A stretch of 64,000 bases of DNA from Streptomyces armeniacus. Its GTDB lineage: Bacteria; Actinomycetota; Actinomycetes; Streptomycetales; Streptomycetaceae. The notes under the pieces were generated by a model that had not been told where the DNA came from, did not search any database, and worked only from the letters and a program-made list of their open reading frames with translations. The position numbers and the translations under genes are program-made. This document shows, piece by piece, positions 54,371 through 62,559 of the stretch (the stretch's first letter is position 1; each line of letters starts with the position of its first letter). The stretch lies in assembly GCF_003355155.1 (NCBI RefSeq), contig NZ_CP031320.1, forward strand, positions 730,369 to 794,368. The letters run 5' to 3'.

Positions 54371-55699
54371 ATGGACGCGTTGGCCGAGGCCGTTGTCGCG
54401 GGCGCGCCCCCCGAGGTGCTGGAGCGGGAGGAGGTGCCGCGCGAGTACCTGGCGGCGCACGTGCGGGAAGAGGACACCGGCATGTTCGCCGGGGTCGAGG
54501 ACAAGGACGTACGCAAGTCGCTGCGGGTGGGCCCGGTGCAGATGCCGGAACTCGCCCCGGACGAGGTGCTGGTGGCCGTCATGGCCAGCGCCGTGAACTA
54601 CAACAGCGTCTGGACCGCGATGTTCGAGCCGGTCCCGACCTTCGCCTTCCTGCGGCGATTCGGGAAGGAGGGCGGCTACGCGGCGCGCCACGCCCAGCCG
54701 TACCACGTCATCGGCTCCGACGCCGCGGGCGTCGTCGTCCGCGCGGGCGCGGGCGTACGGCGCTGGCGCGTCGGCGACCACGTCGTCGCGACCTGCATCC
54801 AGGTGGACGACCAGGAGCCCGCCACCCACGCGGACGGCATGCTGGGCGCCGGCCAGCGCGCGTGGGGCTTCGAGACGAACTTCGGCGGACTCGCGCACTA
54901 CGCCGTCGTGCGGGCGAGCCAGCTGCTCCCCAAGCCCGGCCACCTCACCTGGGAGGAGGCCGCCAGCAACATGCTGACCGCCTCGACCTCCTACCGCATG
55001 CTGATCAGCGACCGGGGCGCCCGGGTCAAGCTCGGCGACGTGGTGCTGATCTGGGGCGCGACCGGCGGCCTCGGCGCCTTCGCCGTACAGCTCGTCAAGA
55101 ACGCCGGCGGCATCCCCGTCGGAGTGGTCAGCTCCGAGCGCAAGGCGGAGCTGCTGCGGAGCCTCGGCTGCGACGTGGTGATCAACAGGTCCGAGATCGG
55201 GATCGGCGGCGAGCTCACCCCGGAGCGCACCATCGAACAGGGGAAGCGGCTGGGCCGCCTCATCCGCCGGGAGGTCGGTGAGGACCCGCACATCGCCTTC
55301 GACTACGTGGGCCGCTCCACCTTCGGCATCTCCGTGTTCGTCGTACGCCGCGGCGGGACCGTCGTCACTTGCGGCTCCAGCACCGGCTACCGGCACGAGT
55401 ACGACAACCGGTACCTGTGGATGAACCTCAAGCGGATCATCGGCAGCCACGCCGCCAACCTGCAGGAACAGGCCGAGTGCAGCCGCCTGTTCAGCCTCGG
55501 GAAGCTGGTCCCCGTGCTCTCCTCGGTCTACCCGCTCGCGGACGTGGCGGAGGCCGTACGGCTGGTCCAGCGCAACGCGCACATCGGCAAGGTCGGGGTG
55601 CGCTGCCTGGCGCCCCGCGACGGCGGCGGCGTCACCGACCCGGATCTGCGCGACCGCATCGGTGACGAGCGGCTCACAACCCTGCGGAACGCCGCGTAG
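54371..55699 (+). CDS. ccr: crotonyl-CoA carboxylase/reductase (CCR)
   Basis: A 442-residue medium-chain reductase-fold enzyme that reductively carboxylates 2-enoyl-CoA to alkylmalonyl-CoA with NADPH and CO2. Residues known to hold CO2 in CCRs are visible: Asn in AVNYNSVW, Phe-Glu in GFETNFGGLAHY and His in IIGSHAANLQE, so a carboxylating enzyme rather than a plain reductase is predicted. The NADPH site is WGATGGLGAFAVQL. It starts 29 nt after the PKS, followed by chain-building genes. Substrate chain length cannot be read by eye. Confidence 0.95.
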   Translation: MDALAEAVVAGAPPEVLEREEVPREYLAAHVREEDTGMFAGVEDKDVRKSLRVGPVQMPELAPDEVLVAVMASAVNYNSVWTAMFEPVPTFAFLRRFGKEGGYAARHAQPYHVIGSDAAGVVVRAGAGVRRWRVGDHVVATCIQVDDQEPATHADGMLGAGQRAWGFETNFGGLAHYAVVRASQLLPKPGHLTWEEAASNMLTASTSYRMLISDRGARVKLGDVVLIWGATGGLGAFAVQLVKNAGGIPVGVVSSERKAELLRSLGCDVVINRSEIGIGGELTPERTIEQGKRLGRLIRREVGEDPHIAFDYVGRSTFGISVFVVRRGGTVVTCGSSTGYRHEYDNRYLWMNLKRIIGSHAANLQEQAECSRLFSLGKLVPVLSSVYPLADVAEAVRLVQRNAHIGKVGVRCLAPRDGGGVTDPDLRDRIGDERLTTLRNAA

Positions 55700-55754
55700 C
55701 CGCCGACCGGCGGCGGACGCGACCGCTCCGCATTTCCGCGAGAGGGGATCGGCA

Positions 55755-56750
55755 ATGGCCAGGCAACACATCGGCATCCTGAGCACGGGGTCGTATGTCC
55801 CGAAGGAGGAGATCAGCAACGAGGAGGTGGCGGCCCGGGTCGGGGTGGAGACCGAGTGGATCGAGCGGAAGACCCAGATACTCGGCCGCCGTTACGCGGC
55901 ACCGTCCGAGGCGACGTCCGACCTGGCGGCGCAGGCCGCCGAGCGGGCGCTCGAGCAGGCCGGGCTGGACCCGGAGCAGCTGGACTACGTCATCCTCGCG
56001 ACCTCGACGGGCGACTCGCCTCAACCGCCCACCAGTTACCTGGTGCAGAACAGGATCGGTGCCTGGAACGCCGCCTGCTTCGACATCAACGTGGTCTGCA
56101 GCGGCTTCCTCTACGGCCTGGAGCTGGCCCGTTTCATCGTCGCGCAACGGCCCGCGGCCCGCGTCCTGGTGATCGCGGCCGACGTGTACTCGCGCTGCCT
56201 CGACTTCTCCGACCGCCGTACGGCCGTGCTGCTCGGCGACGGCGCCGGGGCCGCCGTGGTCTCGGCGGTGCCCGAGCCGGGCTTCGTCGCCTTCCGGCTC
56301 GCCAGCCGCGGCGACGCGCAGCGGCTGATCAGAGTGGAGGCCGGCGGCAGCCGGCTGCCCGCCTCGGAGGCGACCCTCGCGGAGGGCGGGCACCACTTCC
56401 GGATGGACGGGCGCGGGGTGCGCGACTTCGTCATGGAGAACTTCCCTCCCCTGGTGGCGCAGTTGGCGGAGGAGACCGGAACCGGACTCGACCGGATCCG
56501 CCACTTCGTACCCCACCAGCCGAACGGCGTCCTGCTCGGCCAGCTCAGCATCCAGGCCGGGCTCGGTGCCGCACGCACCCACCGCACACTGGACCGCTAC
56601 GGCAACATGGGCAGCGCCTCCGTCGCGGTGACCCTGGACGAGGCCCACCGCTCCGGCGAACTGCGCCCCGGCGACCTGGTGCTGCTCGGCACCTTCGGCG
56701 GCGGCATGTCCCTGGGAGCGGCCCTGCTGCACTGGTCGGCGGCGTCATGA
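55755..56750 (+). CDS. FabH-like ketoacyl synthase III
   Basis: A 331-residue stand-alone ketosynthase. Catalytic Cys115 (NVVCSGFLYG), His in VPHQPNGVL and Asn in YGNMGSASVAV form the KASIII triad. In this setting it would condense an acyl-CoA starter with a malonyl unit to begin a short fatty chain for the CCR (inference from neighbours). ATG at 55755; ATGA overlap with the following dehydrogenase. Confidence 0.9.
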   Translation: MARQHIGILSTGSYVPKEEISNEEVAARVGVETEWIERKTQILGRRYAAPSEATSDLAAQAAERALEQAGLDPEQLDYVILATSTGDSPQPPTSYLVQNRIGAWNAACFDINVVCSGFLYGLELARFIVAQRPAARVLVIAADVYSRCLDFSDRRTAVLLGDGAGAAVVSAVPEPGFVAFRLASRGDAQRLIRVEAGGSRLPASEATLAEGGHHFRMDGRGVRDFVMENFPPLVAQLAEETGTGLDRIRHFVPHQPNGVLLGQLSIQAGLGAARTHRTLDRYGNMGSASVAVTLDEAHRSGELRPGDLVLLGTFGGGMSLGAALLHWSAAS

Positions 56751-57631
56751 CCGCCCCCGGAGCGCAGCCCTCGCCGGACATCCGCAGGGTCGGCGTCGTC
56801 GGCTGCGGGCTGATGGGCCAGGGCATCGTCGAGCTCTGCGCGCGCGCCGGCCTCGACGTGGTCGGAGTGGTGCGGTCAGCGGCCGCCGCCGCGCAGCGCC
56901 GTACGCGGCTCGACGAGTCGCTCCAACGGGCCGCGGAACGGGGGAAGATCACCGCGGACGAGGCCCACGAGTCACTGGAGCGGGTCCGCTTCAGCACCGA
57001 CCTGCTGGACCTCGCCGACCGCCAGTTCGTCATCGAGTGCGTACCTGAGGACCGCGCCGCGAAGACCGAGCTGTTCACCGAGCTGGACAAGATCGTGGAG
57101 GACCCGGAAGCCGTCCTGGCCTCCAACACATCCTCGCTGTCCATCATGGGAATGGCCCGGGTGACCGGCCGTCAGACGCACGTCGTGGGGGCCCACTTCT
57201 TCAGCCCCGCCCAGACCGTTCCCCTCGTCGAGCTGATCCCCTCCCTCCGCACCGACCCCGCCGTGACCGACCGCGTCGAGCGCTTCCTGACCGGCACGCT
57301 GGGCAAGGAGGTCATCCGCTCGACCGACCGCACGGGCTTCGTCGTCAACACCCTGCTCGTCCCCTACCTGCTGTCCGCGGTACGGATGGTGGAGTCCGGA
57401 TTCGCCGCTCCCGAGGTGATCGACCAGGGAATGCAGCGCGGCTGCGGGCACCCCGTAGGCCCGCTGCGGCTGATCGACCTCATCGGCATGGACGTCATCG
57501 CTTCCGTCGGCACGGCCCTCTACGAGGAGTTCAAGGAGCCGCTCTACGCGCCCCCGCCGCTGCTCGCCCGCATGGTCGAGGCCGGTCTGCTCGGCAAGAA
57601 GTCCGGCCGCGGCTTCTACACGTACCCCTAG
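56747..57631 (+). CDS. 3-hydroxyacyl-CoA dehydrogenase (3-hydroxybutyryl-CoA dehydrogenase type)
   Basis: A 294-residue NAD(P)-dependent enzyme. The dinucleotide loop VGVVGCGLMGQGIVELC, ASNTSSLSIM, the catalytic-His segment GAHFFSPAQTVPLVE and C-terminal GVNTLL-type region (RTGFVVNTLLVPYL) match HBDH. It would reduce the 3-ketoacyl product of the FabH-like enzyme. Coupled to that gene by ATGA. A separate enoyl hydratase is not seen in the window. Confidence 0.93.
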   Translation: MTAPGAQPSPDIRRVGVVGCGLMGQGIVELCARAGLDVVGVVRSAAAAAQRRTRLDESLQRAAERGKITADEAHESLERVRFSTDLLDLADRQFVIECVPEDRAAKTELFTELDKIVEDPEAVLASNTSSLSIMGMARVTGRQTHVVGAHFFSPAQTVPLVELIPSLRTDPAVTDRVERFLTGTLGKEVIRSTDRTGFVVNTLLVPYLLSAVRMVESGFAAPEVIDQGMQRGCGHPVGPLRLIDLIGMDVIASVGTALYEEFKEPLYAPPPLLARMVEAGLLGKKSGRGFYTYP

Positions 57632-57650
57632 CGGAAAGGAGGTCTCCGCC

Positions 57651-58427
57651 ATGCACACACCGCCCGCCGAAGACGAACTGACGCTCTACTGCCTCGCGCA
57701 CGCCGGCGGCAGCGCGGCCCCGTACCGGCTGTGGGGGTCCCTGGTTCCGGCCGGCTGCCGCGTGGTGCCGCTGGAACTGCCCGGGCACGGGGCGCGGCTG
57801 CGGGAGCCGCTGGCCCCCGACCTGGACGCGCTGGCCGCCGAACTCACCGGCCTCATCGGGCGGGACGGCGCGCGGCGGTTCGCCGTCTTCGGCCACAGCT
57901 TCGGCTCCCTGCTGGCCTTCGAGCTGAGCCGCCGCCTGACCCGGCTGGGCACCCCGCCCGCCGCCCTGCTGGTCGCCGGCCGCAACTGCCCCGCCGGCCC
58001 GCTCTCGCACGAGCCCTTGCACGGCCTGCCCGACGAGCGGCTCCTCACCGAACTCGGCCGGTACGGCGGCATTCCCGCGGAACTCCGCGACGAGCCGGAA
58101 CTGCTGCGTGTCTACCTCCCGGCCATCCGCCACGACCTCCGGCTCACCGAGACGTACACCCGGTCGCCCGGACCGGCACTGGGCGTGCCCGTGGCCGCCT
58201 GGGCCGGACGCCGCGACCGGCTCGTCGAGCTGCCGCACGTCTTCGGCTGGGCACACGAGACCACGGCAGGTTTCGAGCTGTCGGTGCTGGCGAGCGGTCA
58301 CTTCTTGCTGGACGAACCGGAGTTCAGGGCCGGCTTCACGGCCCGGCTGGAACGTCTCGTACGCCCGCCCGGGCCCGCCCCGTACACCCCACCAGCCCGC
58401 GCGCCGGCGCCGCCGGTCCTGCGCTGA
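57651..58427 (+). CDS. type II thioesterase (PltG/GrsT-like)
   Basis: A 258-residue alpha/beta-hydrolase thioesterase. LYCLAHAGGSAAPYRLW, PLELPGHGARL, nucleophile elbow GHSFGS and late His in ASGHFLLDE are intact. It may edit stalled carrier-protein thioesters or, like PltG, help release the polyketide, since no integrated TE domain is visible in either PKS. AAAGGAGG directly before the ATG gives strong translation. The last ~25 residues are Pro/Ala-rich. Confidence 0.92.
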   Translation: MHTPPAEDELTLYCLAHAGGSAAPYRLWGSLVPAGCRVVPLELPGHGARLREPLAPDLDALAAELTGLIGRDGARRFAVFGHSFGSLLAFELSRRLTRLGTPPAALLVAGRNCPAGPLSHEPLHGLPDERLLTELGRYGGIPAELRDEPELLRVYLPAIRHDLRLTETYTRSPGPALGVPVAAWAGRRDRLVELPHVFGWAHETTAGFELSVLASGHFLLDEPEFRAGFTARLERLVRPPGPAPYTPPARAPAPPVLR

Positions 58428-58481
58428 CACACCCGCCCCGCACCGAGAACGGGCAACCCGCCTACCGAGGAGAGAGAAACA

Positions 58482-58754
58482 GTGGACGCGACCAACCGCG
58501 ACGTGGTCAGCAAGGCCATCGGCCAGTACATCAGCGAGAACTTCCTGGACGGCAGCGACGTCTCCGAACTGGCCCCCGACACCCCGCTCGTCGAATGGGG
58601 AGTGCTCTCGTCGATGAACACCTCCCTGCTGCTCGCCTACATCCAGAGCGACCTCGGGGTGGCGGTGCCGCCGACGCACCTCACCGCCAGGAACTTCGCC
58701 GACCTGGACGCCATCACCGACCTGGTGCACACGCTCGCGACGGAAGCGGCGTGA
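58482..58754 (+). CDS. stand-alone peptidyl carrier protein (PltL-like)
   Basis: A 90-residue carrier protein. The phosphopantetheine serine is predicted as Ser44 in WGVLSSMNTSLL, with the usual Asp before it replaced by Ser. QYISENFLDGSD near the N-terminus resembles PCPs that carry prolyl and pyrrolyl groups. It would be loaded by the PltF-like enzyme, oxidised by the PltE-like enzyme and chlorinated by the adjacent halogenase. GTG at 58482 after GAGGAGAG. Confidence 0.88.
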   Translation: MDATNRDVVSKAIGQYISENFLDGSDVSELAPDTPLVEWGVLSSMNTSLLLAYIQSDLGVAVPPTHLTARNFADLDAITDLVHTLATEAA

Positions 58755-58831
58755 CGCCCGCCCCGATACCCCCGCCAGGCACACGTGACAACCACCCCCG
58801 GGCACAGCGGCCCGGTGACAGGGAGAACGAA

Positions 58832-60181
58832 GTGGACGCAGAGTTCGACGTCGGAATCATCGGTGGCGGCCCCGCGGGGTCCACGATGGCCTCCTATCTC
58901 GCGAAGGCCGGCCTCTCCGTGGCGGTCTTCGAGAGCGAGGTGTTCCCCAGGGAGCACGTCGGGGAGTCCCTGGTGCCCGCCACGACCCCGGTGCTGCACG
59001 AGATAGGCGCCATGGCCAAGGTCGACGCGGCCGGCTTCCCCAAGAAGTACGGCGCGGCCTGGACCTCGGCCGAGGACCGGGACATCGACCACAACGGGTT
59101 CCGCGGACTGAACCACGACTTCCGCGACGCCGAGATCGAGTTCCGCGAGCGCAACCAGGAGGGGGTCGACCGCGAGTACACGTACCACGTCGACCGCGGG
59201 AAGTTCGATCAGCTCCTGCTCAAGCACGCGGAGGAGCTGGGCGCCACGGTCTTCCAGGGTGTCCGCGTCGGCAAGGTGGACCTCGGTGCCGACGGCGGGA
59301 CCCCGCAGCTGGAAGCCAGACTGGGCGGCCGGAGCGTGCGGATACCGGTCCGCATGGTGGTGGACGCCAGCGGGCGACGCACCCATCTGGGCACCCAGGA
59401 GAAGTTCAAGGTGCCGGACCCGGTGTTCAACCAGTACGCGGTCCACACGTGGTTCCGCGGCCTCGACCGCAAGGCCCTGTCGGTGGAGACGGAGCAGGCG
59501 GACTACATCTTCGTCCACTTCCTGCCCGTCAGCGACACCTGGGTGTGGCAGATCCCGATCACCGAGGACATCACCTCGGTCGGCGTCGTCAGCCAGAAGC
59601 GCCGGTTCAGGGAGTCCGGCAACGACCGGGAGAAGTTCTTCTGGGACACCGTCGCCAGCCGCCCCGCGCTGCTCGACGTGCTCAAGAACGCCGAACAGCT
59701 GCGGCCGCTCAAGGTGGAGGGCGACTACAGCTACGGCATGAAGCAGATCGTCGGGGACAACTTCGTCCTCATCGGCGACGCCGCCCGGTTCGTCGACCCG
59801 ATCTTCTCCAGCGGTGTCAGCGTCGCCCTCAACAGCGCCCGGATCGCCAGCAAGGACATCGTCGCGGCCGCCGAGGCCGGCGACTTCTCCCGGGCGCGCT
59901 TCGCGGCGTACGAGGAGAAGCTGCGCCGCGGCGTACGGAACTGGTACGAGTTCATCAGCATCTACTACCGGCTCAACATCCTGTTCACCGCCTTCGTCCA
60001 GGACCCGCGCTACCGGCTGGACGTCCTCAAGATGCTCCAGGGCGACGTCTACGACGACGAGGAGCCCAAGGCGCTGGCGGCGATGCGGGAGATCGTCGAG
60101 GCGGTGGAGAACGACCCCACCCACCTGTGGCACCCCTACCTGGGCGACCTCAGGGCGCCCTCCACCGCACCGTCGTTCTGA
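58832..60181 (+). CDS. PltA-like flavin-dependent halogenase (pyrrolyl-S-PCP)
   Basis: A 449-residue FADH2-dependent halogenase. GIIGGGPAGSTMASYL, HVGESLVPATTPVL, PKKYGAAWTS (candidate catalytic Lys), the signature TWVWQIPIT (WxWxIP) and GDAARFVDPIFSSGVSVAL are present. Overall layout and length fit carrier-protein-bound pyrrole halogenases such as PltA, which chlorinate C4 and C5 of pyrrolyl-S-PCP. It follows the PCP gene by 77 nt. The 3' end overlaps the convergent PPTase gene by 46 nt. Confidence 0.92.
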   Translation: MDAEFDVGIIGGGPAGSTMASYLAKAGLSVAVFESEVFPREHVGESLVPATTPVLHEIGAMAKVDAAGFPKKYGAAWTSAEDRDIDHNGFRGLNHDFRDAEIEFRERNQEGVDREYTYHVDRGKFDQLLLKHAEELGATVFQGVRVGKVDLGADGGTPQLEARLGGRSVRIPVRMVVDASGRRTHLGTQEKFKVPDPVFNQYAVHTWFRGLDRKALSVETEQADYIFVHFLPVSDTWVWQIPITEDITSVGVVSQKRRFRESGNDREKFFWDTVASRPALLDVLKNAEQLRPLKVEGDYSYGMKQIVGDNFVLIGDAARFVDPIFSSGVSVALNSARIASKDIVAAAEAGDFSRARFAAYEEKLRRGVRNWYEFISIYYRLNILFTAFVQDPRYRLDVLKMLQGDVYDDEEPKALAAMREIVEAVENDPTHLWHPYLGDLRAPSTAPSF

Positions 60182-60984
60182 CCCGGCCCGGCGAGGAACG
60201 CCGCCACGTCCGCGTCCGCCCAGCCGGACGCGGACGCGGCGGCGTCCGGCCGCCGCTGGTACACCCAGCTCACCCGGTACGCCGGCGCCGACTCCGGCAG
60301 TGCGGTCGCGCAGTGCCAGCCGGTCACCGGCTGCCAGTGGCCCTCCGGCCCGAGCGACCGCTCCGGCGGCCCGTCGGAGGGGAACCCCAGCCGGTCGAAG
60401 GCGTAGCGCATGCCCTGCCCCAGCGCTTTGCTGTACGCCTCCTTCAGCGTCCACATCCGGACCAGCTCCGCCGTACGGCGCTCGCCCGGGACGGCGGCCA
60501 GCACGGCGCGCTCCCGCGGCGTGCACACCCGGCGTTCCCAGCCGGCGCCGCCCAGCGGCCGGTCGGCCGCCTCCACGTCCACGCCGACGCGGCCGCGGGT
60601 GCTGAGGGCGACGGCCAGCAGCGGGCCGGAGTGACTCAGGCTCACCTCGAGACCGTCGCAGCCGCGCACGTAGGGGCGGCCGTGCGGCATGTACGCCAGG
60701 TCCACGTACGCGGGACTCGTCCCGAGCGCACGGGCGACGGTGTGGCGGAAGAAGAACCGGGCCGCCGACCGCCTTTCCCGCACGCGGGGCGGGGGCGGCC
60801 GGCGGGCGCCGTCCGGCCCGCCGTCCGGCAGCTCCCGCTCCCGCTGCGCCGTGCCGGGCGGCACCCACGCGGCGGCCCAGCCGTACGCCACGGCCAGCCC
60901 GTGGTGCCGCAGGCTGTCCCGCACCGAGTGCCAGGGACCGCCGGGGCCGGGAGCGTGCACCAGCGGTGCCGGGGCCGCGGACAC
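60136..60984 (-). CDS. Sfp-type 4'-phosphopantetheinyl transferase
   Basis: A 282-residue PPTase. The core motifs VSLSHSGPLLAVAL, RVGVDVEAADRP and MWTLKEAYSKALGQGM carry the Mg and CoA ligands. It should convert the PKS ACPs and the PCP to their holo forms. GTG at 60984 lies 3 nt after the stop of the acyl-CoA-dehydrogenase-like gene. Its 3' end runs into the halogenase gene on the other strand. Confidence 0.92.
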   Translation of the reverse strand: MSAAPAPLVHAPGPGGPWHSVRDSLRHHGLAVAYGWAAAWVPPGTAQRERELPDGGPDGARRPPPPRVRERRSAARFFFRHTVARALGTSPAYVDLAYMPHGRPYVRGCDGLEVSLSHSGPLLAVALSTRGRVGVDVEAADRPLGGAGWERRVCTPRERAVLAAVPGERRTAELVRMWTLKEAYSKALGQGMRYAFDRLGFPSDGPPERSLGPEGHWQPVTGWHCATALPESAPAYRVSWVYQRRPDAAASASGWADADVAAFLAGPGQNDGAVEGALRSPR

Positions 60985-60987
60985 CGG

Positions 60988-62559
60988 TCAGCCGCCCGGT
61001 GCCGCCGGCCGCAGCTCCGCCACCGGTGCGAGCCGCGCCCCGTCCCGCGGTACGGGCCACAGGCCGTGGCCCGTACCGCCGGCCCGGCGTACCAGCAACT
61101 CCCGCCGCACCCGTGCCAGACAGGGGCCGGGCGGCTCCGGGGAGACGCCCAGGCCGAGGTGGCGGGCGACGCGGTGCAGCGCGGCGGTCAGCCAGCAGGA
61201 TTCGGCCGGGAAGTCCGGACCGCCGTGCGCGTACGCGTTCCACCACACGCCTGTGCAGGCGGTGGCGGCCACCAGGAGCGCGTAGCGGTCCGCGAGTGAA
61301 CGGGCGTACGGCCCCAGACGACCGGCCGTCCCCAACCGGGCGCACGCCTCGGCCAGTTCGTCGGCGGCCTCGGCCAGCGTGCCCAGCAGACCGGCCAGCG
61401 TGCTGCCGCAGCCGGGGTGGGAGCCCACGTCCCCGGCCCCGGCGACGCGTGCCGCCTGCGCGGCCTGCGACGCCAGCAGCGGATCGGGCGCGGTGTGCGC
61501 GGGGCGGCTTTCCGCCCCGGCGAGGTTGAGCGGGGGAAGCGCCGCTCCGGGCCGGAACAGCGCCTCCGGAAGCCGGCCGTCCGCGCCGCGGAACGGTCCG
61601 CTGCCGCGGGCGCATCCGGGCAGCCGCGCGAGGAGCACGGCACGGGGCGACACTTCCGCCCCGTCCCGCCAGGGCGGCGCCGCCAGGGTCCGCAGCCGGT
61701 GCGCGTACCACCGGTGCGGCCGGGCGCTGCCGAGCCGCGCCTCCTCCAGCACCGTGGTCAGGTCGTAGCCGGCCTCCGTCAGCAGCCGTACGCCGACGTA
61801 CCCGGCCGCCGCCGCACAGGCGGCACTCCAGTGACCGGAAAAATGCACCGCCCGCGCGGCGCAGCGGGCGAGGCAGTCGGTCACCAGCAGATCCAGAAAC
61901 GCCCCGGTCGCCGCCTCCCCACGGGCGGGTGTCGTCGCGGTGCCCGCCGATGCCGCCCGCAGCGCGTGGTCCAGCAGCCGTTCCAGCCGGGCCCCCACCA
62001 CCGACGCGTACAGCCCGTGGGTGAACCGGGCGGCAAGCAGGGCGAGTTCCAGGCCGCCGCCCGGTTCACCGACGACCGCCTCCCCGCCGAGCTCGCGGCT
62101 CCGCCCCCGCGCAGGCACCTGTCCGGGGCCGAGCAGCAGCACCGAGTGCTCGTACCCCGGTGCACGTGCGCCCAGCCCGCCCGCGCCGTGCCGGGCGGTG
62201 ACGAGGACGGCCCGGGCACCGGGTGGCACCGGGCCGGCCGTCCGCGACGCGGACAGCAGCAGACCGTCCGTACGCGAGTGGGCGGTGTAGTCGTCGTGCG
62301 CCGGGTCACGGCCACCGGCGGGAGCCACGCGGTCGCCCCGCAGCAGCAGCGCGGCCGTGCGCCGCCGCTGCGCCCGGTCACCGCCGGCCCACACCCGTAC
62401 GGCCGCGGCACAGCCGGCCAGGCCGCGCCCGGCATCGGGCGGCGCGTCCCGTACGAGCGCGGCGCGCACCCTGCGGTGCAGCTCCTCCGCGTGCCGGAGC
62501 CGCCCGCCGTCGCCCTCGGGGACGAAGTCGGCCGGCCCCGGTATGCCGGCCCCGGTCAC
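60988..62559 (-). CDS. acyl-CoA-dehydrogenase-like protein, divergent
   Basis: A 523-residue, Ala/Arg/Gly-rich protein. The middle and C-terminal parts (GLELALLAARFTHGLYASVV, then FLDLLVTDCLARCAARAV, GYVGVRLLTEAGYDLTTVLE) resemble the helical part of acyl-CoA dehydrogenases/oxidases, but the usual flavin and base motifs are hard to see. It could make 2-enoyl-CoA for the CCR. GTG at 62559 overlaps the stop of the carboxylase gene (GTGA), so the role is tied to acyl-CoA supply. The family call is tentative. Confidence 0.5.
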   Translation of the reverse strand: MTGAGIPGPADFVPEGDGGRLRHAEELHRRVRAALVRDAPPDAGRGLAGCAAAVRVWAGGDRAQRRRTAALLLRGDRVAPAGGRDPAHDDYTAHSRTDGLLLSASRTAGPVPPGARAVLVTARHGAGGLGARAPGYEHSVLLLGPGQVPARGRSRELGGEAVVGEPGGGLELALLAARFTHGLYASVVGARLERLLDHALRAASAGTATTPARGEAATGAFLDLLVTDCLARCAARAVHFSGHWSAACAAAAGYVGVRLLTEAGYDLTTVLEEARLGSARPHRWYAHRLRTLAAPPWRDGAEVSPRAVLLARLPGCARGSGPFRGADGRLPEALFRPGAALPPLNLAGAESRPAHTAPDPLLASQAAQAARVAGAGDVGSHPGCGSTLAGLLGTLAEAADELAEACARLGTAGRLGPYARSLADRYALLVAATACTGVWWNAYAHGGPDFPAESCWLTAALHRVARHLGLGVSPEPPGPCLARVRRELLVRRAGGTGHGLWPVPRDGARLAPVAELRPAAPGG

